DNA from: DATATB01 sp036268995
GTDB taxonomy: Bacteria; Planctomycetota; Planctomycetia; Pirellulales; PNKZ01
Direction: 5' to 3'
DNA length: 21,972 bases
Assembly: GCA_036268995.1 (NCBI GenBank)
Contig: DATATB010000017.1
Location: 1 to 21,972, forward strand
Part shown: positions 1 to 9,800 of the stretch, in pieces
How positions within the stretch are numbered: position 1 is the stretch's first letter
Layout: every line of letters starts with the position of its first letter
The notes under the pieces: model-generated
Databases searched by the model: none
What the model saw: the letters and a program-made list of their open reading frames with translations, nothing else
What the model was told of the DNA's origin: nothing
Translations under genes and position numbers: made by a program

Positions 1-735
1 CGCTGCCGCGCTGCCGACGTTGACCGTGAGCTATGCGGGCTTCGTCAACGGCGACACGGCCGCCAACCTGACCACAGCGCCCACGGTGGCCACCACAGCG
101 ACTGCTTCGAGCCACGTGTCGGGCAACCCGTATTCAATCACGGCCAGCGGAGCAGTCGACAGCGACTACACGATCAGCTACGTGACCGGGGCGCTGACCG
201 TCGACCCGGTGGCCCTGACGATCACGGCCGAAAACCAGACCAAGGCCTACGCTGCCGCGCTGCCGACGTTGAACGTGAGTTATGCGGGCTTCGTCAACGG
301 CGACACGGCTGCCAACCTGACCACAGCGCCGACAGTGACGACCACCGCCACGGCCAGTAGCCACGTCTCGGGCAACCCGTACAGCATCACGGCCAGCGGC
401 GCGGTGGACTCCGACTACACGATCAGCTATGTGGCCGGGGCGCTGACCGTCGACCCCGTGGCCTTGACGATTACCGCCGACAATCAGACCAAGGCCTACG
501 GTGCCGCGCTGCCGACGTTGACCGTGAGCTATGCCGGCTTCGTCAACGGCGACACGGCCGCCAACCTGACCGCAGCGCCAACCGCAACCACGACGGCGAC
601 GGCCGCCAGCCAGGTCTCTGGCAGCCCGTATTCAATCACGGCCAGCGGCGCAGTGGATTCCGACTATACGATCAGCTACGTGGCCGGGGCGATGACCGTC
701 AACCCCGTGGCGGCGACCTGGACCACTAACCCCAA
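1..735 (+). repeat. Tandem 249-bp repeats encoding MBG domains
   Basis: The landmark TATGCSGGCTTCGTCAACGG begins at 32, 281 and 530, so the period is exactly 249 bp (83 codons). The copies are highly similar in DNA as well as protein, including synonymous positions, which points to recent amplification or gene conversion. The array continues past the left edge, so its true copy number cannot be read here. Confidence 0.9.
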
Positions 736-2011
736 CAGCAAGACCTACGGCAGCGCTGACCCGAGCCCGTTGACCACGGGCAGCGGCACCTTCCTGGCGG
801 CCGACAACGTGACGGCGACCTACAGCCGCGTGGCCGGCGAGGACGTGGGGGGCTACCCGATCACCGCCACCCTGTCCAGCACCACTCTCACCGCCGCGCA
901 ACTGGCCGCCGATTACATCATCACGAACGCCGGGGCCACCTTTACCATCATCGCCGCCACCTCCGCGCCCAATTTCGCCGAGGTGTACACGGTGCCCGGG
1001 ACCCCAGGCGCGGCCGAAACATTGGATGTCGACTGGGTTTCGCGCCAGGCTGCGTACAACGATGAAGTCGGCTGGTTCACGGTCTCGTCGCTCTCGGGTA
1101 CCGTCGGTGGAGTCGCACCCGGCGCAAGCGGCTATGCCCAGGCTGCGGTCACAAGCACTTCACACGTTATTTTCCCCAGCGGCGACCAAGGCGGCGAGTC
1201 GGCCACGCTGTCGGTGCAAGGAGGACAGTTGATTGTCTTCTATCTGGTTCAAAACGCCACCACGGCTGACTTCCTGGCCAACAACCCATCGGACTCGATC
1301 TCGAGAAGCCCGTTGATCTTCTTCACCGCCACGGCCGCCAATCCGGACAACTTCCAGCATGTGCAGGTGATCCAGAACCCGACTATCGGCCAGGTGCAAT
1401 ACAACTGGGAGGACATGAACACCGGCGGCGACAAGGACTTCAACGACGTGGTGATGACCGTGAGCCCGGCGGGCACGCCCAGCGGTTCGATCGACGCGCT
1501 GCAAGTTCCTAGCAGCGGCAGCGCGGTGAACATCGCCGCCGTGCTGCTGGGCGACACGTCATTGGATTCCGCCCCGGGCGACATCGGCTTTTATTACGTC
1601 AGCGATGCCTCGGGCGATGTCGCTGGGATTGCGCCAGGGTCGCCTGGCTACGCGGCCGCGGCGTTGACCAGCGGCAACTACCAAGTCCTGTTTGGGCCGG
1701 GCGCTTCGGCCGACAATATCGCGTCGGACAGCGCGCCGGCGGGCAGCTACATTGCATTCTATGCAATTTCCAACGGCACCACGTCCCAGCTCATGGCAAC
1801 GAACTCGAGCAACAGCGCCACCGGCGGACCGGTTTCGTTCTTCTCGTTCACTTCCGCCAATCCCGACAGCACCGATCACTTCCGTTTCTTCAGCCCCGAG
1901 GGGGTCGCAACCAATCCTTCGCAGCTCACGTTGCACATCATGGATCAACTCTTCGGCAACGACAACGACTACGACGGCTTGGCTTTGAACCTGAACATCG
2001 GCAGTAGCTGA
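2..2011 (+). CDS. C-terminal part of a large surface protein with MBG repeats and two DUF4114-like domains (5' truncated)
   Basis: The frame is open to the left edge, so the N-terminus lies outside the window. The first ~245 residues are MBG-type repeats (a beta-sandwich family of bacterial surface proteins): three near-identical 83-residue units carrying KAYGAALPTL, GFVNGDTAANLT and SDYTISYV, then a diverged fourth unit with SKTYGSADPSPL. Two DUF4114-like domains follow. The first (about 1000-1475) ends in the family's acidic signature GGDKDFNDVV, a probable Ca2+ site. The second (about 1490-2000) is a diverged copy: DIGFYYVSDASG corresponds to DEVGWFTVSSLSG, and it ends in FGNDNDYDG. No C-terminal sorting signal or membrane anchor is visible. 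The protein is probably exported and involved in adhesion or the cell surface, inferred from domain type only. The gene ends with TGA at 2009-2011, and no intrinsic terminator was seen after it. Confidence 0.85.
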   Translation, partial: AAALPTLTVSYAGFVNGDTAANLTTAPTVATTATASSHVSGNPYSITASGAVDSDYTISYVTGALTVDPVALTITAENQTKAYAAALPTLNVSYAGFVNGDTAANLTTAPTVTTTATASSHVSGNPYSITASGAVDSDYTISYVAGALTVDPVALTITADNQTKAYGAALPTLTVSYAGFVNGDTAANLTAAPTATTTATAASQVSGSPYSITASGAVDSDYTISYVAGAMTVNPVAATWTTNPNSKTYGSADPSPLTTGSGTFLAADNVTATYSRVAGEDVGGYPITATLSSTTLTAAQLAADYIITNAGATFTIIAATSAPNFAEVYTVPGTPGAAETLDVDWVSRQAAYNDEVGWFTVSSLSGTVGGVAPGASGYAQAAVTSTSHVIFPSGDQGGESATLSVQGGQLIVFYLVQNATTADFLANNPSDSISRSPLIFFTATAANPDNFQHVQVIQNPTIGQVQYNWEDMNTGGDKDFNDVVMTVSPAGTPSGSIDALQVPSSGSAVNIAAVLLGDTSLDSAPGDIGFYYVSDASGDVAGIAPGSPGYAAAALTSGNYQVLFGPGASADNIASDSAPAGSYIAFYAISNGTTSQLMATNSSNSATGGPVSFFSFTSANPDSTDHFRFFSPEGVATNPSQLTLHIMDQLFGNDNDYDGLALNLNIGSS

Positions 2012-2149
2012 TACAAAGCTCCCAAGCCGGCGCAGAACCTTCCAAGCGCCGGAGGCCCGGGCAGCACAATCATCGCATGACTTGCTGGCGGCGATTGGAC
2101 GAATGGAAGCGCGACGGGACATTGGCAAAGATCGAACCGGCCTTGAGGA

Positions 2150-2620
2150 TGTATCTGCCGGACATCGACCGGCAGCGGGTATGGAGCCCTTTGCCACGCT
2201 ACCACGATCTTTGGCGAACTGCACATCCGGCGATGCGTGTACGCCGCGCGAGAGAAACAGCAGATCCAGCGCGCTCCGCTCGATGAGCGGTTGGACTTGC
2301 CGGCAGGCGACTTTTCTTATGTGCTGAAGGATTGGCTCCAGCGGCTGTGCATGAAAGAGTCGTTTCATGAGGCGGTCACGGACTTGCGGCAGTTGTTGGG
2401 CCTGGCTCCCAGCGAGCGGGCAGTCGAGCAGATCAATCAGCGGATGGTCCAGCGTGCCGAGGAATTTGGCTTGCAACACGCGGCTCCGCCGCCAGAAGAA
2501 GAGGCAGAACTGCTGGTAGCCACGGCCGACGGCATGGGCGTGCCGATGCGCCGGCCGCTGGAGAAGCGGGCTCGCTGCTTCTGCGGCGAGGCGTCGTTTG
2601 TCCGGGTTGCAGGCGAATAA
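2150..2620 (+). pseudogene. Remnant of an ISKra4-like transposase
   Basis: From about 2198 one frame reads TTIFGELHIRRCVYAAREKQ, then APLDERLDLPAG and ends with the motif ADGMGVPMRRPLEKR. FGE near an aromatic/arginine stretch, PLDExLxLP and ADGxGVPMRR are features I associate with ISKra4-family transposases. The frame has a stop at 2144-2146 upstream and terminates at 2618-2620, soon after the GVPMRR motif. Most of the transposase, including the C-terminal catalytic part, is therefore missing. The neighbouring frame over 2080-2200 may hold a frameshifted N-terminal piece. No terminal inverted repeats or target duplications were found. It is read as a dead fragment; the family name rests on motif memory, not on a search. 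Confidence 0.6.
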
Positions 2621-2900
2621 GGCTTGTCGTCAGGCACGAAGCCGGTCTACTCCATGCATCGACAGCGCCGCATCAGGTTGCCAATCGCAGGGACGAGCGA
2701 AGGTCGAATGCGCGCCACCTGCGCGATGGCCAGGTCGTTTTGTCGCCATTTTCAACTGATTTGCACCTGGCGCGCAAATAAAAGCCTTGGTCCGTGCGTC
2801 AGCCCTAAAGGGCTGACTGCGCGCGTAAAAAAGGGGCACGTTTGTCAGCCTCCGGAGACCACGCCCTCCAAGACAACTCCCCTATCGCAAAGGGCCGATC
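2621..2900. other. Intergenic region before the sulfatase
   Basis: No gene is supported here. The left part may still be decayed transposase sequence. The right part holds a perfect palindrome at 2798-2817 and leads to the sulfatase start. The purine stretch CAAAGGG just before that start is only a weak Shine-Dalgarno. No clear -35/-10 pair was recognised. Confidence 0.5.
2798..2817. repeat. Perfect 8-bp inverted repeat (hairpin)
   Basis: The arms GTCAGCCC (2798-2805) and GGGCTGAC (2810-2817) flank a TAAA loop. There is no T-tract immediately after it on either strand (GCGCGCGTAAAAAAGG follows on +). It is more like a dispersed palindromic element or a leader hairpin than an intrinsic terminator. 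Confidence 0.65.
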
Positions 2901-5036
2901 ATGAAGCTGCTTCGGACGATATCCCACGCCCTCTTCGCGCTGGTCGTCGGCGCCCTGCTCGCGAATTCTGAAACGAGTCTGATGGCGGCCGACGCGCGGC
3001 AGCCAAACATCGTCGTCATTCTTGCGGATGACTTCGGCTATGGAAGCGCCGGCTGTTGCGGCGCGGATCCCCGGCTCATTCATACGCCAAACATGGATCG
3101 CCTGGCCAAAGAAGGGCGGCGCTTTACCGACGCCAACACCACGTCGTCGGTCTGTTCGCCCACCCGCTATTCTGTCATGACCGGCCGCTACTGCTGGCGT
3201 ACGTCGTTAAAGCATGGTGTGCTAGGCACTTTCTCGCCCTTGCACATTGAGACGATGCGGCTGAACATGGCATCGCTTCTGAAGAAGCATGGCTACTCGA
3301 CGGCCGCGGTCGGCAAATGGCATCTCGGTTACGGCACGCCCACTGACTCCCCGAAATGGCGTACCGATTATAGGGCCGAATTGTCGCCAGGGCCGCTCGA
3401 CATCGGTTTTGACTATCACTTCGGAGTTCCCAGTAACCACGGAGACTTGACCGGCGTCTTCGTCGAAAACCGCTTCGTCTACGGGCTTCGGTCCGGCGAG
3501 ATTCCCGCCGGCGTGAAAATTCCCGGACCCTCGGCCGACGATGACGATTATCAAGCCACCTACGAAGCGAAGGACACGGAGAGCGGGCGCGCGCAGATTC
3601 TTGAGATGGATGCGCCGCGTCGAAAGAACCAGCGGGTAATGCACGTTCTGACCCAAAAAGCAGTTCAGTGGATCGAGCAGCAATCTCCCGATAAGCCGTT
3701 CTTTCTCTACTTCACGCCGGTCGCCGTCCATAACCCGGTCACCCCTGACACCGACTTGGCCGGCAAGAGCGCCGCCGGCTTGTACGGAGATTGGATTCAC
3801 GAACTGGATCGCAGCGTGGGAAGCATTTTGCAGGCTCTCGACCAGCGCGGCGTGGCCAAAGACACGCTGGTGATTTTCAGCAGCGACAATGGCGGCGTAT
3901 TCGTTCCGCAAAAAGTAGATAGTTTGCAGTCCAAGGCGTTTCAGGCCGGTTTGCACGTCAATGGCGATCTGCGCGGCGGGAAGCATGACGTATGGGAAGG
4001 AGGCTTCAAAGTTCCATTCTTGATCCGTTGGCCGGGCAAAGCGCCGGCCGGCACGGTGTGTAATCAGATGATCAGTCTCGCCGACATCTTGGCCACGGCT
4101 GCGGCGATCGTCGGCGAGGCGCTGCCACCGGCCGATCAGTCCGCCGAAGATAGTCGCAGTTTCCTGCCGGCGATCGTTGGCGACCCGGAGCAACCACTCC
4201 GCGACCACATGATCGTGCATAGTTCGGACGGCGTGTTTGCTATGCGCAAAGGGCCCTGGAAGTGGATCGAGGGCACGCCGGTAGATGACGTTAAGCCCGG
4301 CATGCGCAAAGCCAAGTACAGTCAATTCCACGCCCAGCTCTACAACACTCAGGAAGACCCGGCCGAGACAAAAGACGTTGCCTCGGCTCATCCGGAAGTT
4401 GTGCAAGAGCTGACGGCATTGCTCAATCGCTACCGCGACGGCGGCTATAGCCGCGAGTTGCCGCCGGCAATGCTGAAACCGAAGAAGCCGATCGCCCGCT
4501 TGCCGCCGCTTGCAGGAGAGTCGGCGCTGGAGGCGTCGTTAAAGGAATTGCCAGCGGCCCCCTTTAAGGTTATGCGCGGCGTCTGGACTGCCATGGACGG
4601 CGGATCGTGGGGCGCCCAGAAGCCGAAAGACAAACAAGGCGCCGCACTCCGCGTGCCTGTTGATTTTGTCGACGGCACAATTCAGTACGAAATTAGTTTT
4701 CGCGGAGCAAATCGGCACTCACTCCGCATTGAGTCCGGCGACCGCCAGCATAGCTTTCGCTTCGAGATCGCGCGATCGCAGATGGGCATTACCAAGAATC
4801 CCTCGCGGGGCGAAGGCCAGGAAAAAACCGATCCGTTGGCTCGCAAGGCGCTCGAACTCGATTCGGACCGCTGGTATCCGGTGCGGGTAACGATCAAGGG
4901 AGCTGAAGCCACGCTGCAAGTGAACGACGCCGTGATCCGAGGTTCACACGCAGTGATCGGCGAGCCGAAGAATGGCCTGAATTGGCTGGTGTTCGGCGAG
5001 ACTGCCGGCTTCCGCAACGTGCGCGTCTTGAAGTAA
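2901..5036 (+). CDS. Secreted type I sulfatase with C-terminal LamG/DUF1080-like domain
   Basis: Predicted to hydrolyse sulfate esters, probably on polysaccharides, outside the cytoplasm. It has 711 residues. Residues 1-30 form a signal peptide (hydrophobic AALFALVVGALLA-type core ending near MAA). The sulfatase domain follows: metal ligands in LADDFGYG (D43, D44), the formylglycine motif C-S-P-T-R with C85 (TGT at 3153-3155), GKWHLG (K139, H141) and SSDNGG (D329, N330). C85 would need conversion to formylglycine by a separate maturase, which is not in this window. From about residue 545 to the end there is a beta-rich module (ALRVPVDFVDGTI, WYPVRVTIKGAEATLQVND, FRNVRVLK) resembling the DUF1080/concanavalin-like fold, possibly for carbohydrate binding. 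That is longer than a typical ~480-550-residue sulfatase. The gene is flanked by remnants and appears monocistronic. The substrate is unknown. Confidence 0.93.
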   Translation: MKLLRTISHALFALVVGALLANSETSLMAADARQPNIVVILADDFGYGSAGCCGADPRLIHTPNMDRLAKEGRRFTDANTTSSVCSPTRYSVMTGRYCWRTSLKHGVLGTFSPLHIETMRLNMASLLKKHGYSTAAVGKWHLGYGTPTDSPKWRTDYRAELSPGPLDIGFDYHFGVPSNHGDLTGVFVENRFVYGLRSGEIPAGVKIPGPSADDDDYQATYEAKDTESGRAQILEMDAPRRKNQRVMHVLTQKAVQWIEQQSPDKPFFLYFTPVAVHNPVTPDTDLAGKSAAGLYGDWIHELDRSVGSILQALDQRGVAKDTLVIFSSDNGGVFVPQKVDSLQSKAFQAGLHVNGDLRGGKHDVWEGGFKVPFLIRWPGKAPAGTVCNQMISLADILATAAAIVGEALPPADQSAEDSRSFLPAIVGDPEQPLRDHMIVHSSDGVFAMRKGPWKWIEGTPVDDVKPGMRKAKYSQFHAQLYNTQEDPAETKDVASAHPEVVQELTALLNRYRDGGYSRELPPAMLKPKKPIARLPPLAGESALEASLKELPAAPFKVMRGVWTAMDGGSWGAQKPKDKQGAALRVPVDFVDGTIQYEISFRGANRHSLRIESGDRQHSFRFEIARSQMGITKNPSRGEGQEKTDPLARKALELDSDRWYPVRVTIKGAEATLQVNDAVIRGSHAVIGEPKNGLNWLVFGETAGFRNVRVLK

Positions 5037-5039
5037 AGG

Positions 5040-5287
5040 TCGCCAGAACGATTTTCTCTGGCACTGGGAGGCGCAGATCGCCGACCAGCGGATCCACGGC
5101 ACGACGCAGCAGCAAGTTTTACTTCTCGCCAAAGCTTCTGAAATCGTCGGCCGTTGCTCCAGTTTCGCCTTCGGTGAACCTGCTGAAACGAGTTGCCGCA
5201 ACTTGGGCGGCGGCTCCGATTCGTCAGGCAGCTTGTAGTAGCGAAACTCCTTCAGCAGTTCGCAGAACAGGGTGCTGCTGCCGTGGG
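5040..5287 (-). pseudogene. Decayed coding fragment of unknown family
   Basis: Read on the minus strand from just after the LRR lipoprotein stop, one frame gives convincing protein-like sequence: THGSSTLFCELLKEFRYYKL, then PDESEPPPKLRQLVSAG and KAKLEQRPTISEALAR. No start codon with a ribosome site is visible. Near 5115 the protein-like character seems to jump to another frame (LLLRRAVDPLVGDLRLPVPE), suggesting a frameshift, and the sequence runs into the 3' end of the convergent sulfatase gene. It is read as the leftover of a gene lost by deletion. I do not recognise the family. Confidence 0.4.
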
Positions 5288-6742
5288 TTATCGCTTCCGC
5301 CGAATCCAGGCATTGCCGTCAAAGACTCGTTCTTGCATTCCATCCCAAGAGATGATCGCGGCCTTCGGATGCTTCGCTGCGAATGCTTTCATCGCCATCG
5401 GCGTCAGGCGGATTTCTTCTGGGGCACCTTGGATGTAGAGTTGTTCGAGCCCGTACAGCCCGCTCATGCCCGACAGGCCGTCGTCTGTAATGCTCAAGCT
5501 AATGTCAATTCGAGCCAATGACTTCAACGTGAGTGGCCCGAACCCGATTCCAACGACTGGTGTGACGCCGACGTAGACGTATTCCAAGTCCTTCATGTCC
5601 TTCAAATGGATCAGGCCTGCATCCGTGACCTTTGTCCCATGAAGGCCGATACCACGGAGCCTGGTCAACCCACTGAGTTGAAGCAGGCCACTGTCCGTGA
5701 CCTGCGACCAGTCAATCCGCAGGCGCTCTAAGCTGCTGAGATTTGCGATGTAAGCGATACCTGCATCGGTAATGTGGCCCGACGATGCGGTAAGCCGCTT
5801 GATTCTGGACAACCCTCGAAGCCAAGCGAGCATTTCGTCAGTGGCGTTGTCGTCGGGCAGCGTAACTTCCGAAATGTAGAAATCGGGCGCATCCGTCGCT
5901 TTTGAAACTTGCACCTGGCCACCGGCGTGTCTAACCAATTCGATGACGCGACTTTCCAAGAGCGGCGGCGGCTCCCAGACAATCTTCAGCTTGGGCAACT
6001 TCGGCAACAATTGCCGTTCCGCCTGCTGCGGGTTGACCTTTGTCCCAACCAAGAGAAGTTCTTCCAACCCAGCGAATCGGGCAATATGCTGCAACGCTGC
6101 ATTCGTGACGTGGGTATTGCTCAGGTCCAAGACCTTCAACCGGTCCAGCGACTTCAGTTGCGAGAGTGCCAGGTCGATTGTCTTCGTGTTTGAGAGATCG
6201 ACTTTGAGAATTTCCGTCGTTCCGAATTCAAACTCGACGGATCCCCCGAGCTTCTTCACCATCGAGACGATGCGAGCTACTGCGGGCGGCAAGGATTTCT
6301 CGTCCAGCGTCGCTTCGACGGCCGGTTTCTGTGCGAGTTTGGCTGGTTCTGGTGCGGGAATAACTTGGGATGCCGCAGGTTCAGCAGGCTTTTGTTGGGC
6401 CAGGGCTAATGCCTTCTCGGCATCGGCCAGCATGACTTCGGCGGCATCCGCTCGCTTCTCGAACTCTGCGCTCTTCTCTTCGAGGACTCTAACCTGCTGA
6501 TCGGTTTTGGCACGAATTTGCTTTTCTGCTTCGGCCAACATCTTCACTTGTTCACTTTGAAGTTGCTTCGTCAAGATTTCTGCACGTCCGTCAAGGTCAC
6601 GTCGCATTTGCTCGACTTCGGCCTCGGATTCTCTGTTTGCTTCAGCTACGGGGACGTTCGAGGATGCTTTTTGCGTTCCGCAGCCAGATAAAGCACACAG
6701 CGTACCAACGATGACCAACGATGAGCGCGTGAGTGCTCGCAC
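5288..6742 (-). CDS. LRR lipoprotein paralogous to the sensor half of the adjacent kinase
   Basis: It has 484 residues and a GTG start with AAGGAA at 6750-6755, seven bases upstream. The N-terminus is a lipoprotein signal with lipobox LSGC (C21). Residues ~36-115 form a charged heptad-like coiled coil (REILTKQL, EAEKQIRAK, KRADAAEVMLADAEKAL), followed by an Ala/Pro/Glu linker. From ~150 there are leucine-rich repeats of the TDAGL type (LKVLDLSNTHVTNAALQHI; ITDAGIAYIANLSSLERLRI; VTDAGLIHLKDMKDLEYVYV). The block starting KSLPPAVARIVSMVKKLGGS is colinear with KSLPPTVVRVMASLKKLGGT of the kinase, and a second GG module (HAGGQVQV against QIGGKVEM) also matches. It has no enzymatic domain. It probably sits membrane-anchored on the outer face of the cytoplasmic membrane or on the outer membrane and binds a ligand or partner. 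It lies 62 bases after the kinase gene, probably in one operon. Confidence 0.85.
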   Translation of the reverse strand: MRALTRSSLVIVGTLCALSGCGTQKASSNVPVAEANRESEAEVEQMRRDLDGRAEILTKQLQSEQVKMLAEAEKQIRAKTDQQVRVLEEKSAEFEKRADAAEVMLADAEKALALAQQKPAEPAASQVIPAPEPAKLAQKPAVEATLDEKSLPPAVARIVSMVKKLGGSVEFEFGTTEILKVDLSNTKTIDLALSQLKSLDRLKVLDLSNTHVTNAALQHIARFAGLEELLLVGTKVNPQQAERQLLPKLPKLKIVWEPPPLLESRVIELVRHAGGQVQVSKATDAPDFYISEVTLPDDNATDEMLAWLRGLSRIKRLTASSGHITDAGIAYIANLSSLERLRIDWSQVTDSGLLQLSGLTRLRGIGLHGTKVTDAGLIHLKDMKDLEYVYVGVTPVVGIGFGPLTLKSLARIDISLSITDDGLSGMSGLYGLEQLYIQGAPEEIRLTPMAMKAFAAKHPKAAIISWDGMQERVFDGNAWIRRKR

Positions 6743-6804
6743 TGTAATGTTCCTTGGACGTTGTAGGCGACGTTTGGGTGGATAGCGTTGCTTTCCGCTT
6801 CCTA

Positions 6805-9800
6805 TCAGAACTTGATGTTCACAAGCTTGGGGAGAGCGCGTTTTAAGTTCTCGATGCCCGACTGTGAGACATGAGTATTCGTAAGATCAAGCGCCTTCAG
6901 GTTTACGAGAGTCTTCAGATGGACTAAACCTGCGTCGTCAATTTGCGTGTAAGCAAGGTTCAGTTCCCATTGCAGACTGGTTAACCCCTGAAGCCACACG
7001 AGGCCCCGATTCGTAATGAGTAGTTGCTGACCTGTCCACGATGTAATAACGAGGCGATCCAATCGCTTATGGTCCTTGATGTGTTTCAGGCCAGCGTCGG
7101 TTATGCCATTGGAAAAGATCAACAGTTCTTCCAAGTCAGGGAAATGAGCGAGCGTTTCCATTCCAGTGTCAGTAAACGCTCCGAATAACCATAGCTGCCG
7201 CAGCTTAGTCATACCGGCGAGTTTCTTCACCCCGACATCGGTAATCACGGCCCGCTCCAGGTCGAGCGACTCCAGGTTCGTCAGCCCCTTGATATGTTCG
7301 AGCCCTTCGTCGGTGATCGCATGATCTTCCGATTCGGAAAGATCGAGGCGACGCAGATTCTTGAGATGGCGCAAGGGAGCAAGTCCCGCATTGGAAATGT
7401 TGATATATTCCAGGCCCAAACTTTCCAGGTCGGCAAAGGCGGGTAAGACAAGAAGCGTCTCGTCCGTTGCGGCGCTATCTCTAAGATCGATAGCGGTCAC
7501 TTTGCCATTTCTCATCTCGACCTTACCGCCGATCTGTCGAATCACGTCAATCGCTGCTTGTTGGGCTGCCGGGCCGGCTGTCTGGGCCACGGCGATAGTC
7601 GGGGCCTTTTTCCGCAGCGCTTCAATCCCGGCATCGGTAACCTGGCAAGCGAACACGTTTACCGTTTCGAGAGTCGGAAGCGAGGCAAGGTGAAGCAGCC
7701 CGGCATCGGTGATTCGAGTATTGCTCAAGTTCAACGCCTTCAGGCCGGCGAGCAGTCTCAACTGCAAGAGGGTGGCGTTTGTTGCCTGGGAACCGGACAG
7801 GTCTACGCTTAACACGCCGGTCTTTTCAGGATTCAGCACAACGGTGCCACCAAGCTTCTTGAGCGATGCCATGACCCTGACGACGGTCGGCGGCAGGCTC
7901 TTCGCATTGAGTCGTACATCATGGGCTGCTGGTGCTGCGTCGTCGGGCTTGTGTGCATCCTTTAGAGCTTGCGGCATGCCGGGTCCAGGATTTGCCCACT
8001 TTGCGTGAGCTTCGACGATCTCACGCTCGATCTGCGCACGGCGAGCTTGAGCAACCTCCATTCTCCGTTCGGCATCCGCCAGAGGTTTTGCGGCTGCCGC
8101 AAGCCGCTGGTCACTTTCTTTGCCGAGCCGCTTCTCCAACTCAACTAGCTTTGCTTCCGATTCAGCCTGCATCTGCCTTTTGAGTTCTGAACAACGCTGA
8201 TCGAACTGGCGACGGAGCCGTTCACGTTCGGTCTTCGCACCCGTAAGTACCTGCACCACGGCATCCTTGCCCTCTTCGACTTCGAGGGTCACTGTGGACT
8301 GATCAGTCGTGATCTTGATCATTACGCCAGCAAGGATTGCAGCAAAACCAAAGAACGCAGCCCCGACGACGAGCGGTCTTCTCGTGAAGCGGAAGCGACC
8401 ACCCGACGCATCTGCAATCGGTTTGCGGCGCACCCGTTCAACCGATGGAAATGCCGGAAGATCACCTCCCGTGGCGACGGCCCGCTGCGTGGGAATCTCG
8501 GCCTCTGCCAAAATTGGCGGAGGCGTCAACACGGGCGACGTGGCGGGTGCTTCTCGACAATTCTTCAAGTCAGCTAGAATTTCGCTGATCGACTGGTAGC
8601 GATCTTCAGGCTTCTTGGCGAGCATCTTCCGACAAAGAGTGTCGAGCGAGAGCGGAACATCGGGCCTTTGCTTGCTCAGCGAAGGGATCGGCTGTTCCCG
8701 ATGAGCGAGAATTTTTTCGACGACTGTTTCGCCCGAATAGACCGCCTTGCCGGTCAGGAGGAAGTACAGCGTGCAGCCCAGGCTATAAATGTCAGAGCGC
8801 ATATCGGCGTGCTTCGTATTCGTAGCCTGCTCGGGACTCATGTAGTCAACCGTCCCCATGACCTGGCCGGTGCCTGTCAACTCCGCTGCCGTTGCGGCGC
8901 AGCCGTCGCCTCCCTTGAAACGAGCCAAGCCCATGTCGAGGATTTTGATTCGACCTGCCGTGCTCAAAAGGATGTTGCTGGGCTTAATGTCTCGATGAAC
9001 GATTCCTTGGCTGTGGGCATACTCCAGACCGCGGGCGACTTCGGAAATACAGTTAATCGCTGCTATGACTGAGAGCGGGCCACGCTTCTTGACCACGGTC
9101 GATAAGTTGCTCCCTTCGACATATTCCATGACAAGGAAGTGAGTGCCATCGGCCTGATCGGCATCGTAGGCCGAGACGATTTGCCGATGGTTGAGCTTCG
9201 CTGCCGCCCTTACCTCCTGCTCGAAGCGAGCGATTGCCGCAGGGTCTTTGGTGATCGCCGTGGGGAGCATCTTGATCGCCACGATGCGATCCATGCGCCG
9301 GTGCCACGCCTTGAAGACCTGTCCCATGCCCCCAGCCCCGAGTGTGTCGAGTAGCACATAGTTGCCGAGAACGAGACTCTTCGCTTTTCCTTCTGCAACC
9401 AGGGTGGCTTGAAAGCGAGTCAGCTTTTGTTGAGCTACTAATTGTCGAAGAATGCCCGAACCATCAGCCCCCGTTGCCGAAGCGGGCGAAGATGCCTTCA
9501 AAACTTGAAGGTCATTTGCCGAGATCAGTCCGGTCTCTTTCAAAGAGCGAATGCAGGCGTCGCAGGAGATGGAAGCGAGGGCAATTCCTCGATCCGTCTT
9601 TTGGCTCAAAAGTTCGACTAATGCGAACTCCTCGGAGTCATCGCCGGCATCTTCTTCAAACAGCCAATCAGTCGATTTCAGTCGCTTAATTCGGTTCTTG
9701 AATTCGACGAGCAACTCTGGTGAATGCTGACAGAGCTCCTCCGCCGATGATTCGCGGCCTTGCTGGCGACGCTCTTGCCACTCGACCAGAAGATCATCGA

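Noticed and set aside
9..730. CRISPR array suggested by the regular repeats
   Set aside because: The 249-bp period, lack of spacers and continuous coding frame show protein repeats.
3222..4406. A 394-residue minus-strand open frame
   Set aside because: It lies wholly antisense to the sulfatase, whose motifs and signal peptide are intact. Long shadow frames are expected in GC-rich DNA.
8932..8940. Kinase inactive because DFG is replaced by DMG
   Set aside because: The metal-binding Asp (D295), the VAIK lysine and HRD Asp are all present. DMG variants occur in active bacterial Ser/Thr kinases.
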